Source: CAWGOF01 sp963824225 (GTDB taxonomy: Bacteria > Acidobacteriota > Polarisedimenticolia > Polarisedimenticolales > Polarisedimenticolaceae). From it: 64,000 bases of DNA. This document shows, one piece after another, positions 18,293 to 27,158 of this stretch. The position numbers and the translations under genes are program-made. The stretch lies in contig CAWGOF010000003.1 of the NCBI GenBank assembly GCA_963824225.1, positions 2,418,001 through 2,482,000 of the forward strand. Direction: 5' to 3'. Within the stretch, counting starts at the first letter, position 1; each line of letters starts with the position of its first letter. The notes below the pieces were generated by a model. It ran no database searches. It had not been told where the DNA came from and was given only the letters and a program-made list of their open reading frames with translations.

Positions 18293-19420
18293 ATGGACCC
18301 GAGGCTCCTCGTCGACTGGCTGGCTCTCCACCTCCTTCCCGGGCTCGGACCCGCGGCGGCGCGTGAGGCGCTCGAGCGGTACGGGGATCCGGGGGAGATC
18401 GCGTATCGGCTGCCCCCCGCGGCCCTGGCGGCCTGCGGTCGGGTCGACCTCGAGCGGCTATGTGCCGGCCGGCGGGACCTCAGGCGTCGGGCCGAGCGCG
18501 AGGCGCGGCTGTGCGAGCAGCACGGGGTCCGACTGGTGACGCAGCGCGATCCGGCGTACTCTGCCGCGCTCGCAGAGATCGGGTCTGCACCCATGCTCGT
18601 ATATCAAAAAGGAACGATCGATCCAGGGGTCGTGCGCATCGCGGTCGTCGGGTCGCGCACACCGACGCACTACGGGCGCACCGTCGCCTCGGCGCTCGGC
18701 TCGGGTCTCGCGGCCCGGGGGATCGAAGTCGTGTCGGGTGGCGCGCGGGGCGTGGATGCGGAGGCGCACCGCGGCGCACTCGGAACCGCGGCCGGGCGCA
18801 CGGTCGCCGTCCTGGGCTCGGGCCTGCTGCGGCCGTACCCGCCCGAGCACACGGAGCTGTTCGACCGGATCGCCGAGCACGGAGCGCTGGTGAGCGAGTT
18901 CCCGATGGAAGAGGCGCCGCGGGCCGAGAACTTCCCGCGACGCAATCGGCTGATCAGCGGTCTGTCGGCCGCGGTCGTCGTCGTCGAAGCCGCCGAGCGG
19001 TCGGGCTCGCTCAGCACCGCGGCGCACGCGCTCGACCAGGCGCGCGACGTACTCGCCGTGCCGGGTCCCGTACACTCGTTGAAGTCCGTGGGCTGCCACC
19101 GCCTGATCCAGCAGGGTGCGAAGCTCGTGCACGAGATCGAGGACGTCGTGGCCGAGCTTTCGCCCATGTATCGTGCGCGCATCGGGGAAAAGCCGGACGC
19201 GGCTCCGTCTGCGCCTCCGGCGGACGGCCATACCGCCGACGAGACCGCGCTCCTCGCGATCGTCGGCGTGCACGGCCCGGTGCATCTGGACCGCATCGCC
19301 GACGAGGCGCCGTTCGGAATCGCGCGCGTTCAAGCGGCGTTGTTCGGTCTCGAGATCCGGGGTGCTGTTGAACAAACTCCGGGCAAGTACTATGTTCTGC
19401 GCCCGCGAAAGGAGGCCTGA
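18293..19420 (+). CDS. dprA: DNA-processing protein DprA (Smf)
   Basis: A 375-residue protein of normal family length. The N-terminal ~90 residues are the helical SAM-like domain (LALHLLPGLGPAAAREALE). The Rossmann-like DprA core follows with VVGSRTPTHYG, VSGGARGVDAEAHRGAL, AVLGSGLLRPYPPEH, SEFPMEEAPRAENFPRRNRLISGLS and a VVEAAERSGSLSTAAHAL strand-helix. The C-terminal winged helix is at about residues 305-370. DprA loads RecA on incoming single-stranded DNA during natural transformation and is conserved also in non-competent bacteria. It is followed 5 bp later by topA, a common arrangement, and the topA Shine-Dalgarno lies inside its last codons. Confidence 0.96.
   Translation: MDPRLLVDWLALHLLPGLGPAAAREALERYGDPGEIAYRLPPAALAACGRVDLERLCAGRRDLRRRAEREARLCEQHGVRLVTQRDPAYSAALAEIGSAPMLVYQKGTIDPGVVRIAVVGSRTPTHYGRTVASALGSGLAARGIEVVSGGARGVDAEAHRGALGTAAGRTVAVLGSGLLRPYPPEHTELFDRIAEHGALVSEFPMEEAPRAENFPRRNRLISGLSAAVVVVEAAERSGSLSTAAHALDQARDVLAVPGPVHSLKSVGCHRLIQQGAKLVHEIEDVVAELSPMYRARIGEKPDAAPSAPPADGHTADETALLAIVGVHGPVHLDRIADEAPFGIARVQAALFGLEIRGAVEQTPGKYYVLRPRKEA
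19408..19415 (+). promoter_or_regulatory. Shine-Dalgarno of topA within the dprA 3' end
   Basis: AAAGGAGG sits 10 nt before the topA ATG at 19426 and overlaps the end of dprA, pointing to co-transcription and coupled translation. Confidence 0.75.
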
Positions 19421-19425
19421 ACGCC

Positions 19426-22010
19426 ATGGCCGAGCGGCTCGTCATCGTCGAATCTCCGGCGAAGGCGAAGACCATCAACAAGTTCCTGGGCCGCGGCTAC
19501 GTGGTCAAGGCCTCGATGGGGCACGTGCGCGACCTGCCCAAGCGCAAGCTGGGCGTCGATGAGGAGACGTTCGAGCCGACCTACGCGGTTCTGCAAGAAA
19601 AGAAGAAGACCCTGGCCGAGCTGAAGTCCGCGGCCAAGAGCGCGAAGGCCGTGTACCTCGCTTCCGACCCCGACCGGGAAGGCGAGGCGATCTGCTGGCA
19701 CCTGCGGGAGGAGCTGCAGAAGGAAACGGACGCCAGCTTCCACCGCGTGATGTTCAACGAGATCACGAAGCGCGCGATCCTCGAGGCGTTCGAGCACCCG
19801 CGCGACATCGACCTGCACAAGGTCGAGGCGCAGCAGGCGCGGCGCATCCTCGATCGACTGGTGGGGTACAAGATCAGTCCGCTCCTGTGGGACAAGGTGC
19901 GCCGCGGCCTGTCGGCCGGGCGCGTGCAGAGCGTGGCGCTGCGCATCATCTGCGAGCGCGAGCGCGAGATCCAGAAGTTCGAGCCCAAGGAGTACTGGTC
20001 GCTGAACGCGGACCTCGCCGCCGCCCTGCCCCCGCCGTTCCAGGCCCGGCTGGTCACGAAGGGCGGAAAGAAGATCGATCTCGTGTCGCGGGCCGAGGTC
20101 GAGGCGGTCCTGGCCGACGCCGGGTTCCGCGTCACGGCCGAACGGCCGTCGAGCGAGGGCGGTCCGCTGATGCTCGCCGTCGAGCCGAACGCCGCCAGCG
20201 CGCAACCGCCGTTCCGCGTCGAGGCGGTGCAGGCCCGGGAGAAGAAGAAGAACCCGCTGCCGCCGTTCATCACGTCGAAGCTCCAGCAGGACGCTGCGCG
20301 GCAGCTCGGCTTCGGCGTGTCCAAGACGATGCGCCTGGCCCAGGGGCTGTACGAGGGCAAGCGAGATCGGCGACCGGGCACGGTCGGTTTGATCACCTAC
20401 ATGCGCACCGATTCGACCCGCGTGTCGGACGAGGCGATCGGCGCCGTGCGGGAGTACATCGGAAAGACGTACGGGACCGAGAGCATCCCCGATCAGCCGC
20501 GCACGTACCGTGTCGGCTCGCTGGCCCAGGAAGCGCACGAGGCGATCCGGCCGACGTCGCTCGATTTCCCCCCCAGCATGGTCCAGGAGTGGCTCGGTCG
20601 CGACGAGCTGCGGCTGTACACGCTGATCTGGAACCGCTTCGTCGCCTCGCAGATGGCGCTCGGCGGTGTTCGACGTCACGCGCGTGGACATCGCCTGCCG
20701 GTCCCCTGGGGTTCCGCGCTACCGGCTCCGTGCTGCGGTTTCCGGGCTGGCTCGCCGTGTACCACGAGGCCAAGGACGAGGACGCCCCGGCCGAGCCGCG
20801 CTCGAGCGAGGACGACGCGGAGAGCGACGAAGACCGGCGCCTGCCCGCAGCTGCGCGAGGGCCAGACGCTCGACGCTGCGCGCGCTCCTGCCGCGCCAGC
20901 ACTTCACCCAGCCGCCGCCGCGGTTCACCGAGGCCACGCTGGTCAAGGAGCTCGAGGAGAACGGCATCGGCCGCCCGTCGACCTATGCCACGATCCTGTC
21001 CACGATCGAGGATCGCGACTACGTCGAGAGGGACAAGAAGCGGTTCCGTCCGACCGAGCTCGGGTTCCTGGTCAACGACCTGATCGTCGGATCGTTCGGC
21101 GACATCGTCGACGTCGGCTACACGGCGCGGATGGAGCAGGAGCTCGACGGCATCGAGGAAGGCCGGACGCGACTGGGTCGACGCGCTGCGCGAGTTCCAG
21201 GACAAGTTCGCCCAGGATCTCGAGCGCGCGAAGGTCGAGATGCGCGACGTCAAGCGCGAGGCGATCCCGACCGATCAGGTGTGCGACAAGTGCGGGAAGC
21301 CGATGGTCCTCAAGTGGGGCCGGTTCGGCCAGTTCCTCGCCTGCTCCGGTTACCCCGAATGCAAGCAACACGCGCGACCTGGCGCCGGCGAACGGTGCCG
21401 ACGTCGAGGATCGCTCGCAGGTCCCCGCGGCGGCCAAGGCCGCTACGCCGGCCGACGCCGAGCCCGGTCGAGACCGAGGCCGAGCCGTGCGAGAAGTGCG
21501 GAAAGCCGATGGTGCTACGGCGCGGACGGTTCGGCCCGTTCCTCGCCTGCTCCGGCTATCCCGAGTGCAAAACGACGCGCAAGGTCACGGTCACCCGCGA
21601 GGGCAAGGCCGAGGCCAAGGCCGACGTGCTGCTCGACGAGACGTGCCCCCGCTGCAGCTCGCGGCTGGCGATCAAGCAGGGCCGGTTCGGTGAGTTCACC
21701 GCGTGCTCGGACTACCCCAAGTGCCGCTACGTCCAGATGAAGGACACCGGCGTGCGCTGCCCGGAGTGCGACAAGGGCCAGCTCGTCGAGCGCCGGAGCA
21801 AGCCGCGGCAAGGTGTTCTTCGGCTGCGAGACCTACCCCGACTGCCAGTTCGTCCTGTGGAACCGGCCGGTGGCCAAGGCGTGCCCCGACTGCGGGCGCC
21901 CGTATCTGGTCGAGAAGGTGTCGAAGCGCCACGGCCGTCAGCTCGTGTGCGACAACGACGAGTGCAAGTACACCGAGGACGCCGCCGAAGCGCAGGTCCA
22001 GCAGGCGTAG
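19426..22010 (+). CDS. topA: DNA topoisomerase I (TopA), interrupted by eight +1 frameshifts
   Basis: The N-terminal Toprim domain has IVESPAKAKTINKFL and DPDREGEAICWHL. The catalytic Tyr is Y325 in TYMRTDSTRVS, and the core ends with the GIGRPSTYA motif. At least four C-terminal zinc ribbons follow (CDKCGKPM...CSGYPEC, CEKCGKPM...CSGYPEC, CPRC...CSDYPKC, CPEC...CETYPDC), with a last Cys group CPDCGRP...CDNDEC. From about 20665 the protein hops frames eight times, near 20665, 20696, 20847, 20872, 21167, 21367, 21465 and 21807. Every hop skips one base (+1), and perfectly conserved sequence resumes each time. Removing eight bases gives about 858 residues, the usual size. The likeliest reading is an intact essential gene with insertion errors, though the local density is far above the rest of the window. 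Confidence 0.9.
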
Positions 22011-22014
22011 CCCG

Positions 22015-22329
22015 ATGAGCGCCGTTCGCCCGACGAGCGTGATGCCGTTCCCCAACGGCGAGATCGGCGTCGTGTGGTCGGACGGACACGAGAGCTACTA
22101 TCCCGGACGGTACCTGCGCTGCGCCTGCGCCTGCGCCGGCTGCGTCGACGAGGTATCGGGGGCGAAGACGCTGCGGGACGATGGCGTGCCGCCGGACGTC
22201 CACGCCCTCTCGATCCACCCGGTCGGGAACTACGGCATGAGCGTCGCGTGGTCCGACGGCCACGACACGGGGATCTACACGTTCGACCGGCTCAGGGCGC
22301 TCTGCCCCTGCGAGACCTGCGCCAGATAG
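22015..22329 (+). CDS. DUF971 (GBBH-like N-terminal domain) protein
   Basis: A 104-residue protein starting 4 bp after topA. It has the DUF971 pattern of two copies of VVWSDGHESYYPGRYLRC / VAWSDGHDTGIYTFDRLR, each followed by Cys-rich turns (CACACAGC and CPCETC), which resemble the zinc-binding N-terminal domain of gamma-butyrobetaine hydroxylase. Bacterial stand-alone DUF971 proteins are often found with Fe-S cluster carriers; their role is unproven. The last 55 bp overlap the 3' end of the oppositely transcribed monooxygenase gene. Confidence 0.9.
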   Translation: MSAVRPTSVMPFPNGEIGVVWSDGHESYYPGRYLRCACACAGCVDEVSGAKTLRDDGVPPDVHALSIHPVGNYGMSVAWSDGHDTGIYTFDRLRALCPCETCAR

Positions 22330-23765
22330 CCGTCCGGTCGCACGACGTAGAGCGCGTCCTCCGTCAGGCCTGCGGCGGCCAGGGCCTGTCGCCACGCGAA
22401 CACATGCAGAGCGTAGCCCCGGCTCGCGCACGCTTCGGCCAGGCCGGCATCGGCTGCGCCGTAGACGTGCACCTGCCAGCCCAGGCCGTCGAGCACCGCA
22501 TGGTTGTCCGACCCGTCGACCTCGACCCACGGCAGCCGATCGCCGCCGTGGAGCGTCCCGACGCGACCCTCGCTCAACGGGCTTCCGCGGTAGTGGATCG
22601 CCGTCTGCGACAGCGTGCGAAACAGGAAGCGACGCATGCTCTCGGTGCGGAAGAGCGGCGGTAGGACGCGCGGGACGATCCGCGTGCGGACGAGCTGCGC
22701 CAGCCTTCCGGTGCTCGTGGCGATCGTGAACGCGCGATCGGTCGTGGCCACGAGACGACGCGCGAACGCGATGCGCTCGGGCTCGTAGCTGTCGAGCAGC
22801 TCGGGCTTGGCGCGGCCCTGCACTACGTCGGCCAGCTTCCACGACAGGTTCACGGCGTCGCCGATACCGGTGTTCATCCCCTGCCCGCCGACCGGGCTGT
22901 GGACGTGCGCGGCGTCGCCGGCGAGAAAGATCCGCCCGACCCGGAACCGGTTGGCGACGCGGTGGTGCACGCGATAGGTCGAGAACCAGTTGACGCGCTC
23001 GACGCGGATCCCGAGCCGGTCGGGCGCACGCCGGTCGACATCGTCCCAGCCGAGCGACTTGTCCGCCTGGTCCGCGTGCACCGTGCCGATCAGCCGGCAG
23101 GTGCTCCCGCCGCGCAGCGGGAAGACGGCGACGAGGTCCGCCTCGTCGAGCGCCACGTGGAGCTGGTCGTTCAGCACGGGCCCCGTCGCCTCGACGTCGG
23201 CCACATAGAACACCCGCGAATAGGTACCTCCCGGGAAGTCGACACCGACGAGCTCGCGAACCTTCGAATGCGAGCCGTCGCACCCCGCGAGGTAGGTGGC
23301 CTCGCACGCTTCCTCCACGCCGCTCGGCAGCGCCAATCGCACGCGCACGCGGTCGGGCACCGCCTCGAGGGCGACGAGCCGGATCGGGCGCTCGACCTCG
23401 ATCCCCAGCCGGCGCAGTGCGTCGATCAGGAACCGCTCGTGACGATCCTGCGTGCACACGACCAGGTACGGAAACGGGCTCACGCCCCGGCCGAAGTCGC
23501 CGATCTCGACGTGCGCGACCTGCCGTCCGCGGACCCACAGGTTCGCCGCACGGAACGGCAGCCCCTCGGCGAGCAGGCCGTCGGCCAGCCCCATCTGGCG
23601 GTACAGCTCGAGCGTCCGCGCGTGCACGACGAGGGCGCGCGACGTCGTGCCCGGCTCGGCTGCGGCATCGACGATTCGCAGGCGCACGCCCGCGCGCGCG
23701 AGGCGCAGCGCGAGCACGAGTCCGGTGGGCCCGGCGCCGCAGATCAGCACGTCGGTCGCGGGCAC
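22275..23765 (-). CDS. FAD-dependent monooxygenase of the PheA/TfdB aromatic hydroxylase family
   Basis: A 496-residue flavoprotein. The N-terminal dinucleotide motif is VLICGAGPTGLVLALRLARAG, the DG motif is YLAGCDGSHSKVRELVG, and the second FAD-contact motif is GRIFLAGDAAHVHSPVGGQGMNTGIGDAVNLSWKL. The C-terminal ~110 residues correspond to the thioredoxin-like domain of this family (residues near LGWQVHVYGAADAGLAEAC). Members hydroxylate phenols, polyketides or rifamycin-like aromatics with NAD(P)H and O2. The substrate cannot be told from sequence. It is 8 bp downstream of the DUF2255 gene on the same strand and overlaps DUF971 at its 3' end in a convergent arrangement. Confidence 0.9.
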   Translation of the reverse strand: MPATDVLICGAGPTGLVLALRLARAGVRLRIVDAAAEPGTTSRALVVHARTLELYRQMGLADGLLAEGLPFRAANLWVRGRQVAHVEIGDFGRGVSPFPYLVVCTQDRHERFLIDALRRLGIEVERPIRLVALEAVPDRVRVRLALPSGVEEACEATYLAGCDGSHSKVRELVGVDFPGGTYSRVFYVADVEATGPVLNDQLHVALDEADLVAVFPLRGGSTCRLIGTVHADQADKSLGWDDVDRRAPDRLGIRVERVNWFSTYRVHHRVANRFRVGRIFLAGDAAHVHSPVGGQGMNTGIGDAVNLSWKLADVVQGRAKPELLDSYEPERIAFARRLVATTDRAFTIATSTGRLAQLVRTRIVPRVLPPLFRTESMRRFLFRTLSQTAIHYRGSPLSEGRVGTLHGGDRLPWVEVDGSDNHAVLDGLGWQVHVYGAADAGLAEACASRGYALHVFAWRQALAAAGLTEDALYVVRPDGYLAQVSQGQSALSRSNV

Positions 23766-23773
23766 GGCTCATT

Positions 23774-24181
23774 CTAACGCGCGACGGGAACGAACTCGGT
23801 CGTCGTCGCTTTCGACCCCGCCCGGCACAGATCGCGCACGTACTTCGCCGAGCCGGGCGTGGGGTACTTCTCGCGGTAGGCGCGGTCGACGGCGTCGCGT
23901 AACCGAACGCTCCGCGTCTGGACGGTGCGAACGGCGTGCGCCTTGCCGTTCACCTGGACGACGCCGCGCCCCGTTCGGCGTAGCACGGCGTGCCAGCCGT
24001 CGGGCGACAGGCTCCAGGAACGCGCGAAGACCCGATTCTCGACGACGACCGCCCAGACGGCGATGAATCGATGCCGCGCGCGCGGCGCGCCCTTGCCCCC
24101 GGCCCGGATCCCGATCACCAGGCTCTTGCGGATCGCGGCGAGGGTCGTGTCCGAGAAGGCGCGAGGCGTCTTCAGCGCCAC
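23774..24181 (-). CDS. DUF2255 family protein
   Basis: About 135 residues from the GTG at 24181, which overlaps the stop of the UPF0158 gene by 10 bp. The longer frame upstream lies inside UPF0158 and is shadow. The sequence begins LKTPRAFSDTTLAAIRKS and ends with DAVDRAYREKYPTPGSAKYVRDLCR and TTTEFVPVAR, as in DUF2255 proteins, which have a split-barrel-like fold. Some family members resemble F420- or flavin-binding nitroreductase-like proteins, but no cofactor residue is evident here. Close linkage to the monooxygenase downstream hints at a shared redox context. Confidence 0.75.
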   Translation of the reverse strand: MALKTPRAFSDTTLAAIRKSLVIGIRAGGKGAPRARHRFIAVWAVVVENRVFARSWSLSPDGWHAVLRRTGRGVVQVNGKAHAVRTVQTRSVRLRDAVDRAYREKYPTPGSAKYVRDLCRAGSKATTTEFVPVAR

Positions 24182-24651
24182 GGCGGAGGATCGACGAACG
24201 CCACCTGGTGCTCGGCGAGCCATCCGTCGATGCGCTCCTGCAGCCGCTCGCGACGGTAGCGGTACCAGCGGTCCTTGGCATCCGGGTTCGCGGCCAGTAG
24301 CTCGGCCACCGCGTCGGTCGGATCCTCCTGCTCGAGCGCCTCGCGCAGGGCGGCGCTGAACGGCGCCTCGAGACTCGGCTCGACCTGCAGGAACTCGTCG
24401 AGCCAATCGATCTTCGTCTCGTTGGTCAGGCGCTCGATGTCGGCCCGGGTGTTGTCCGGGACGGTCTGGCCCTTCGCCCGCGCGACCGGGACGAAATTGT
24501 CGTCCTCGTCGTCGAACGAGTCCTCCTCCCCCTCGCCCTCGAGCACGACGTGCCCGTTGACCAGATCGAGGTAGTACGCCAGCTCCTCGTTCGAGTTGTC
24601 GAACGCCCCGACCAGGTCGTCCCAGTCGATCCGGATGGGCTTGCGCTTCAT
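24172..24651 (-). CDS. UPF0158 family protein
   Basis: A 159-residue acidic protein beginning KPIRIDWDDLVGAFDNSNEELAYYLDLVNGHVVLEGEGE, the hallmark of UPF0158. A long acidic linker (EEDSFDDEDDN) is followed by helical segments with DRWYRYRRERLQERIDGWL near the C-terminus. The family is widespread and uncharacterised. It is the first gene of a tight three-gene minus-strand set (UPF0158, DUF2255, monooxygenase). Confidence 0.88.
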   Translation of the reverse strand: MKRKPIRIDWDDLVGAFDNSNEELAYYLDLVNGHVVLEGEGEEDSFDDEDDNFVPVARAKGQTVPDNTRADIERLTNETKIDWLDEFLQVEPSLEAPFSAALREALEQEDPTDAVAELLAANPDAKDRWYRYRRERLQERIDGWLAEHQVAFVDPPPWR

Positions 24652-24742
24652 TGGCGGGGTGGAACGGTACGTCGCGTCACGGGCCCGTGTGGCTGCCGAC
24701 TTCCGGCAGGTCTCTGACTCTACCCTCGGCCCCCCGGAGGAA

Positions 24743-25912
24743 TCAAGGCCCTTTCAGTGCCGATTCGCGAACCGGGTGGTGGACGACGACCCGCGGTAGC
24801 GCCGGGTGGATCCGGGCCAGGATCTCGTAGGGGATCGTCCCGCACCAGCCGGCGAGCTGCTCGGCCCGCAGGCGCTCGTCCCCCTGGGCCCCGAGGAGGA
24901 CGACCTCGTCCTCGAGCCCGACCCCCGGGACGTCCGTGACGTCGATGAGCATCATGTTCATGCACACCCGGCCCCGGACCGGGGCTCGCCGCCCGCGCAC
25001 CAGGACGTGGGCCGCGTTCCCCAGCTCGCGGTCGTACCCCTCGTGGTACCCGATCGGCAGGACCGCGATGCGGGACTCGCGGGTCGTGCGAAACGTGCAG
25101 CCATAGCCGACGTAGCTCCCCTCCGCTACGGTCTTCACCTGAGCCACGCGCGTCTTCCACGTCAGGGCCGGACGCAGGTCGACGGTCGGCTTGCCGTCCT
25201 CGAGGCTCGAAACGTAGGTCTCCCTGGACGGCCAGATCCCGTACAGCGCGATGCCCAGCCGCGTGAGGTCGAAGTGCGTGCGGGTGAACAGCAACGTCGC
25301 GGCCGAGCACGCGGCGTGGACCACCGGGACGTCGAGCCCCGACGCGCGGATGCGCTCGATCACGCGTGTAAACGTGGTGATCTGGCGTGCGGCGTACGAG
25401 TGATCGGTCGTGTCCTCGATGTTCGCGAAGTGCGTGCTCGCGCCCTCGAGGCGCAGGCCGCGCGAGGCGACGATGCGCTCGACGAACGCCGGGACGTCGG
25501 CCTCGTCGACCCCCTGCCGGTGGGTGCCGGTCTCAATCTTCAGGTGCACGAGGACCGTGATGCCGGCTTCGGTGGCCAGCTTGTCGAGGCGCTCGAGCGT
25601 CTCCCGGTTGTAGACCACCGGGCGCAGATGGTGCTCGACGACCGCCCCCAGCGCGTCGAGCGGCACGTAGCCCAGGACCAGGACGCGGCCCGAAAAACCG
25701 GCCTTGCGCAGGCGCAGGGCCTCCTCGACGTTGTTCACGCACAGCCAGGTCACGCCGGCCTCCAGGACGACCCGGGAGACCTCGAGCATGCCGTGGCCGT
25801 AGGCGTTCGACTTGACCACCGCGCCGATCTCGACCTCGGGACCGACCCGGCGGCGGAACTCCTTGAGGTTCGAGCGGATGGCGCCGGCGTCGACCTCGAC
25901 CCAGCTCAACAT
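24743..25912 (-). CDS. alr: Alanine racemase
   Basis: A 389-residue fold-type III PLP enzyme that interconverts L- and D-alanine for peptidoglycan. The PLP lysine is K34 in AVVKSNAYGHG. Other family features are THFANIEDTTD, the phosphate-contact LTRLGIALYGIWPS, the catalytic-Tyr region GSYVGYGCTFRT, and RVCMNMMLIDVTDVPG near the second active-site edge. The Met-Asn in place of the more usual Met-Asp in that last motif is a variation worth noting. Start MLSWVEVDAGAIRSNL fits the family's N-terminus. It is separated by 91 bp from the downstream UPF0158 gene and diverges from the DUF4097-like gene, so it is probably transcribed alone. Confidence 0.95.
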   Translation of the reverse strand: MLSWVEVDAGAIRSNLKEFRRRVGPEVEIGAVVKSNAYGHGMLEVSRVVLEAGVTWLCVNNVEEALRLRKAGFSGRVLVLGYVPLDALGAVVEHHLRPVVYNRETLERLDKLATEAGITVLVHLKIETGTHRQGVDEADVPAFVERIVASRGLRLEGASTHFANIEDTTDHSYAARQITTFTRVIERIRASGLDVPVVHAACSAATLLFTRTHFDLTRLGIALYGIWPSRETYVSSLEDGKPTVDLRPALTWKTRVAQVKTVAEGSYVGYGCTFRTTRESRIAVLPIGYHEGYDRELGNAAHVLVRGRRAPVRGRVCMNMMLIDVTDVPGVGLEDEVVLLGAQGDERLRAEQLAGWCGTIPYEILARIHPALPRVVVHHPVRESALKGP

Positions 25913-26023
25913 GGGTACCTCGCGCGACCCTCAATCGTACGTCCCCGACCCACCGGGAGGCCAGGGCTTGCAACCTTCTCCGGGGTCGCGGCGTCTCTAT
26001 GGGCGAACTGGGGAGGTGCCGCC

Positions 26024-27106
26024 ATGAGCCATCGCCGTCCGCGATCGGTCCGGGGATTGACGACTTTCGCCCTGCTCGCCGCGCTCGTCCTCGCCGCCCG
26101 GCCCGCCGCGGCCGCGGCCGAGGAGCGCCGGTCCTTCGACACGAACGAGCTGACGATCCGCAACCTGATCGGGGCGGTGAAGGTCTCGGGCAGCTCGGGC
26201 TCCAAGTTCGAGGTGACGATCCGGGTCCAGGGCAAGGATTCGACGACCCCCGGCGTCGACATCGACGCCAGCTCGAACGAGCTGACGATCAAGTTCCCGG
26301 AAGCCAGCAAGTACGTGTACCCGGCGCTCGGCCCCGGGTCGCGCACGACCTTCGGCCCGGACGAGGACGACCGCGGCTGGCTCGCCGCGCTCCTCGGCGC
26401 CGGCCGCGTGACGGTCGTCGGCAGCGGATCGGGCGTCGAGATCTGGGCCGATCTCGATGTGAAGGTCCCGCATGGCGCCATTCTGCACGTGCACCACGGG
26501 GTCGGGGAGATCAGCGCCGAGAACGCCAAGGGCGAGATCGATCTGCACGTTCGATCGGGCCACGTCGAGGCCGAGCGGGTGTCGGGCGAGTTGAACGTCG
26601 ACACCGGGAGCGGCCACGTCGAGGTCCGCGACATCGACGGGAAGCTCGTCGTGGATACGGGGAGCGGCCACGTCTCGGCCTCGGGCATCCACGGCCCGTC
26701 GATCAACATCGACACCGGGAGCGGCCACGTCGAGCTCGACGACGCCGAGACCGACCACCTGCGCATCGACACGGGGAGCGGTCACGTCCGGGCCCGCAAG
26801 GTCTCGACGGACGACGCGGACATCGACACCGGGAGCGGCGGCGTCACGCTCGAGCTGACGCGCATGGGCTCGGGAACGTTCAAGATCGACACCGGGAGCG
26901 GCGGGATCGACCTACTCGTGCCCCGCGGAGCCTCGATGGCCGTCGACGCCGAGACCGGGAGCGGCGGCGTCGACGTCGACCTCGGCGACGACATCGACGT
27001 CGAGCGCATGGAGCGCGACGAAGCCAAGTTCCGCCTGGGTTCGGGCGCCGCCCGCGTCGTCATGTCGACCGGGAGCGGCGGCATCGACGTGCGCTACTCG
27101 AGCTAG
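26024..27106 (+). CDS. Secreted DUF4097-like beta-helix repeat protein
   Basis: A 360-residue protein with a signal peptide (VRGLTTFALLAALVLAARPAAAAA) and a GGGGAGG Shine-Dalgarno just upstream of the ATG. Residues ~30-150 are a strand-rich N-terminal part, and an acidic FGPDEDD loop interrupts it. The C-terminal two-thirds is a parallel beta-solenoid in which DTGSGHV or TGSGGV/I recurs every 18-21 residues (about eight copies), as in DUF4097/adhesin-like envelope proteins. Such proteins are exported and often linked to envelope stress or anti-sigma modules; no sigma factor is visible nearby. It is followed at once by a perfect palindrome. Confidence 0.82.
   Translation: MSHRRPRSVRGLTTFALLAALVLAARPAAAAAEERRSFDTNELTIRNLIGAVKVSGSSGSKFEVTIRVQGKDSTTPGVDIDASSNELTIKFPEASKYVYPALGPGSRTTFGPDEDDRGWLAALLGAGRVTVVGSGSGVEIWADLDVKVPHGAILHVHHGVGEISAENAKGEIDLHVRSGHVEAERVSGELNVDTGSGHVEVRDIDGKLVVDTGSGHVSASGIHGPSINIDTGSGHVELDDAETDHLRIDTGSGHVRARKVSTDDADIDTGSGGVTLELTRMGSGTFKIDTGSGGIDLLVPRGASMAVDAETGSGGVDVDLGDDIDVERMERDEAKFRLGSGAARVVMSTGSGGIDVRYSS
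26600..27080 (+). repeat. In-gene tandem repeats encoding (D/E)TGSG motifs
   Basis: A ~21-bp core (GAC ACC GGG AGC GGC CAC GTC and variants) starts at 26600, 26654, 26711, 26768, 26825, 26888, about 26951 and about 27066. Spacing is 54-57 bp for the HV-type copies, then 63 bp and longer for the GV/GI-type copies. Both codon choice and residues are conserved, suggesting recent duplication or strong selection on the solenoid rungs. Confidence 0.85.
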
Positions 27107-27131
27107 GAAAACGGGGACGGTCCCCGTTTTC
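27107..27131. repeat. Perfect 25-bp palindrome (REP-like, possible terminator)
   Basis: GAAAACGGGGAC and its exact reverse complement flank a single G. It begins on the base after the stop of the DUF4097-like gene and lies 27 bp before rfbB. GC arms with A/T ends could form a bidirectional hairpin terminator. The same half-site GTCCCCGTTTT recurs at 35673, which suggests a dispersed REP-like element. Confidence 0.75.
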
Positions 27132-27158
27132 GGGGCCGTTTGGTAGCATGCTCCCTCG

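Noticed and set aside
20640..21830. Programmed +1 frameshifting in topA
   Set aside because: The eight sites share no slippery sequence, stop codon at the shift, or rare-codon context, so I do not claim recoding. Error is simpler.
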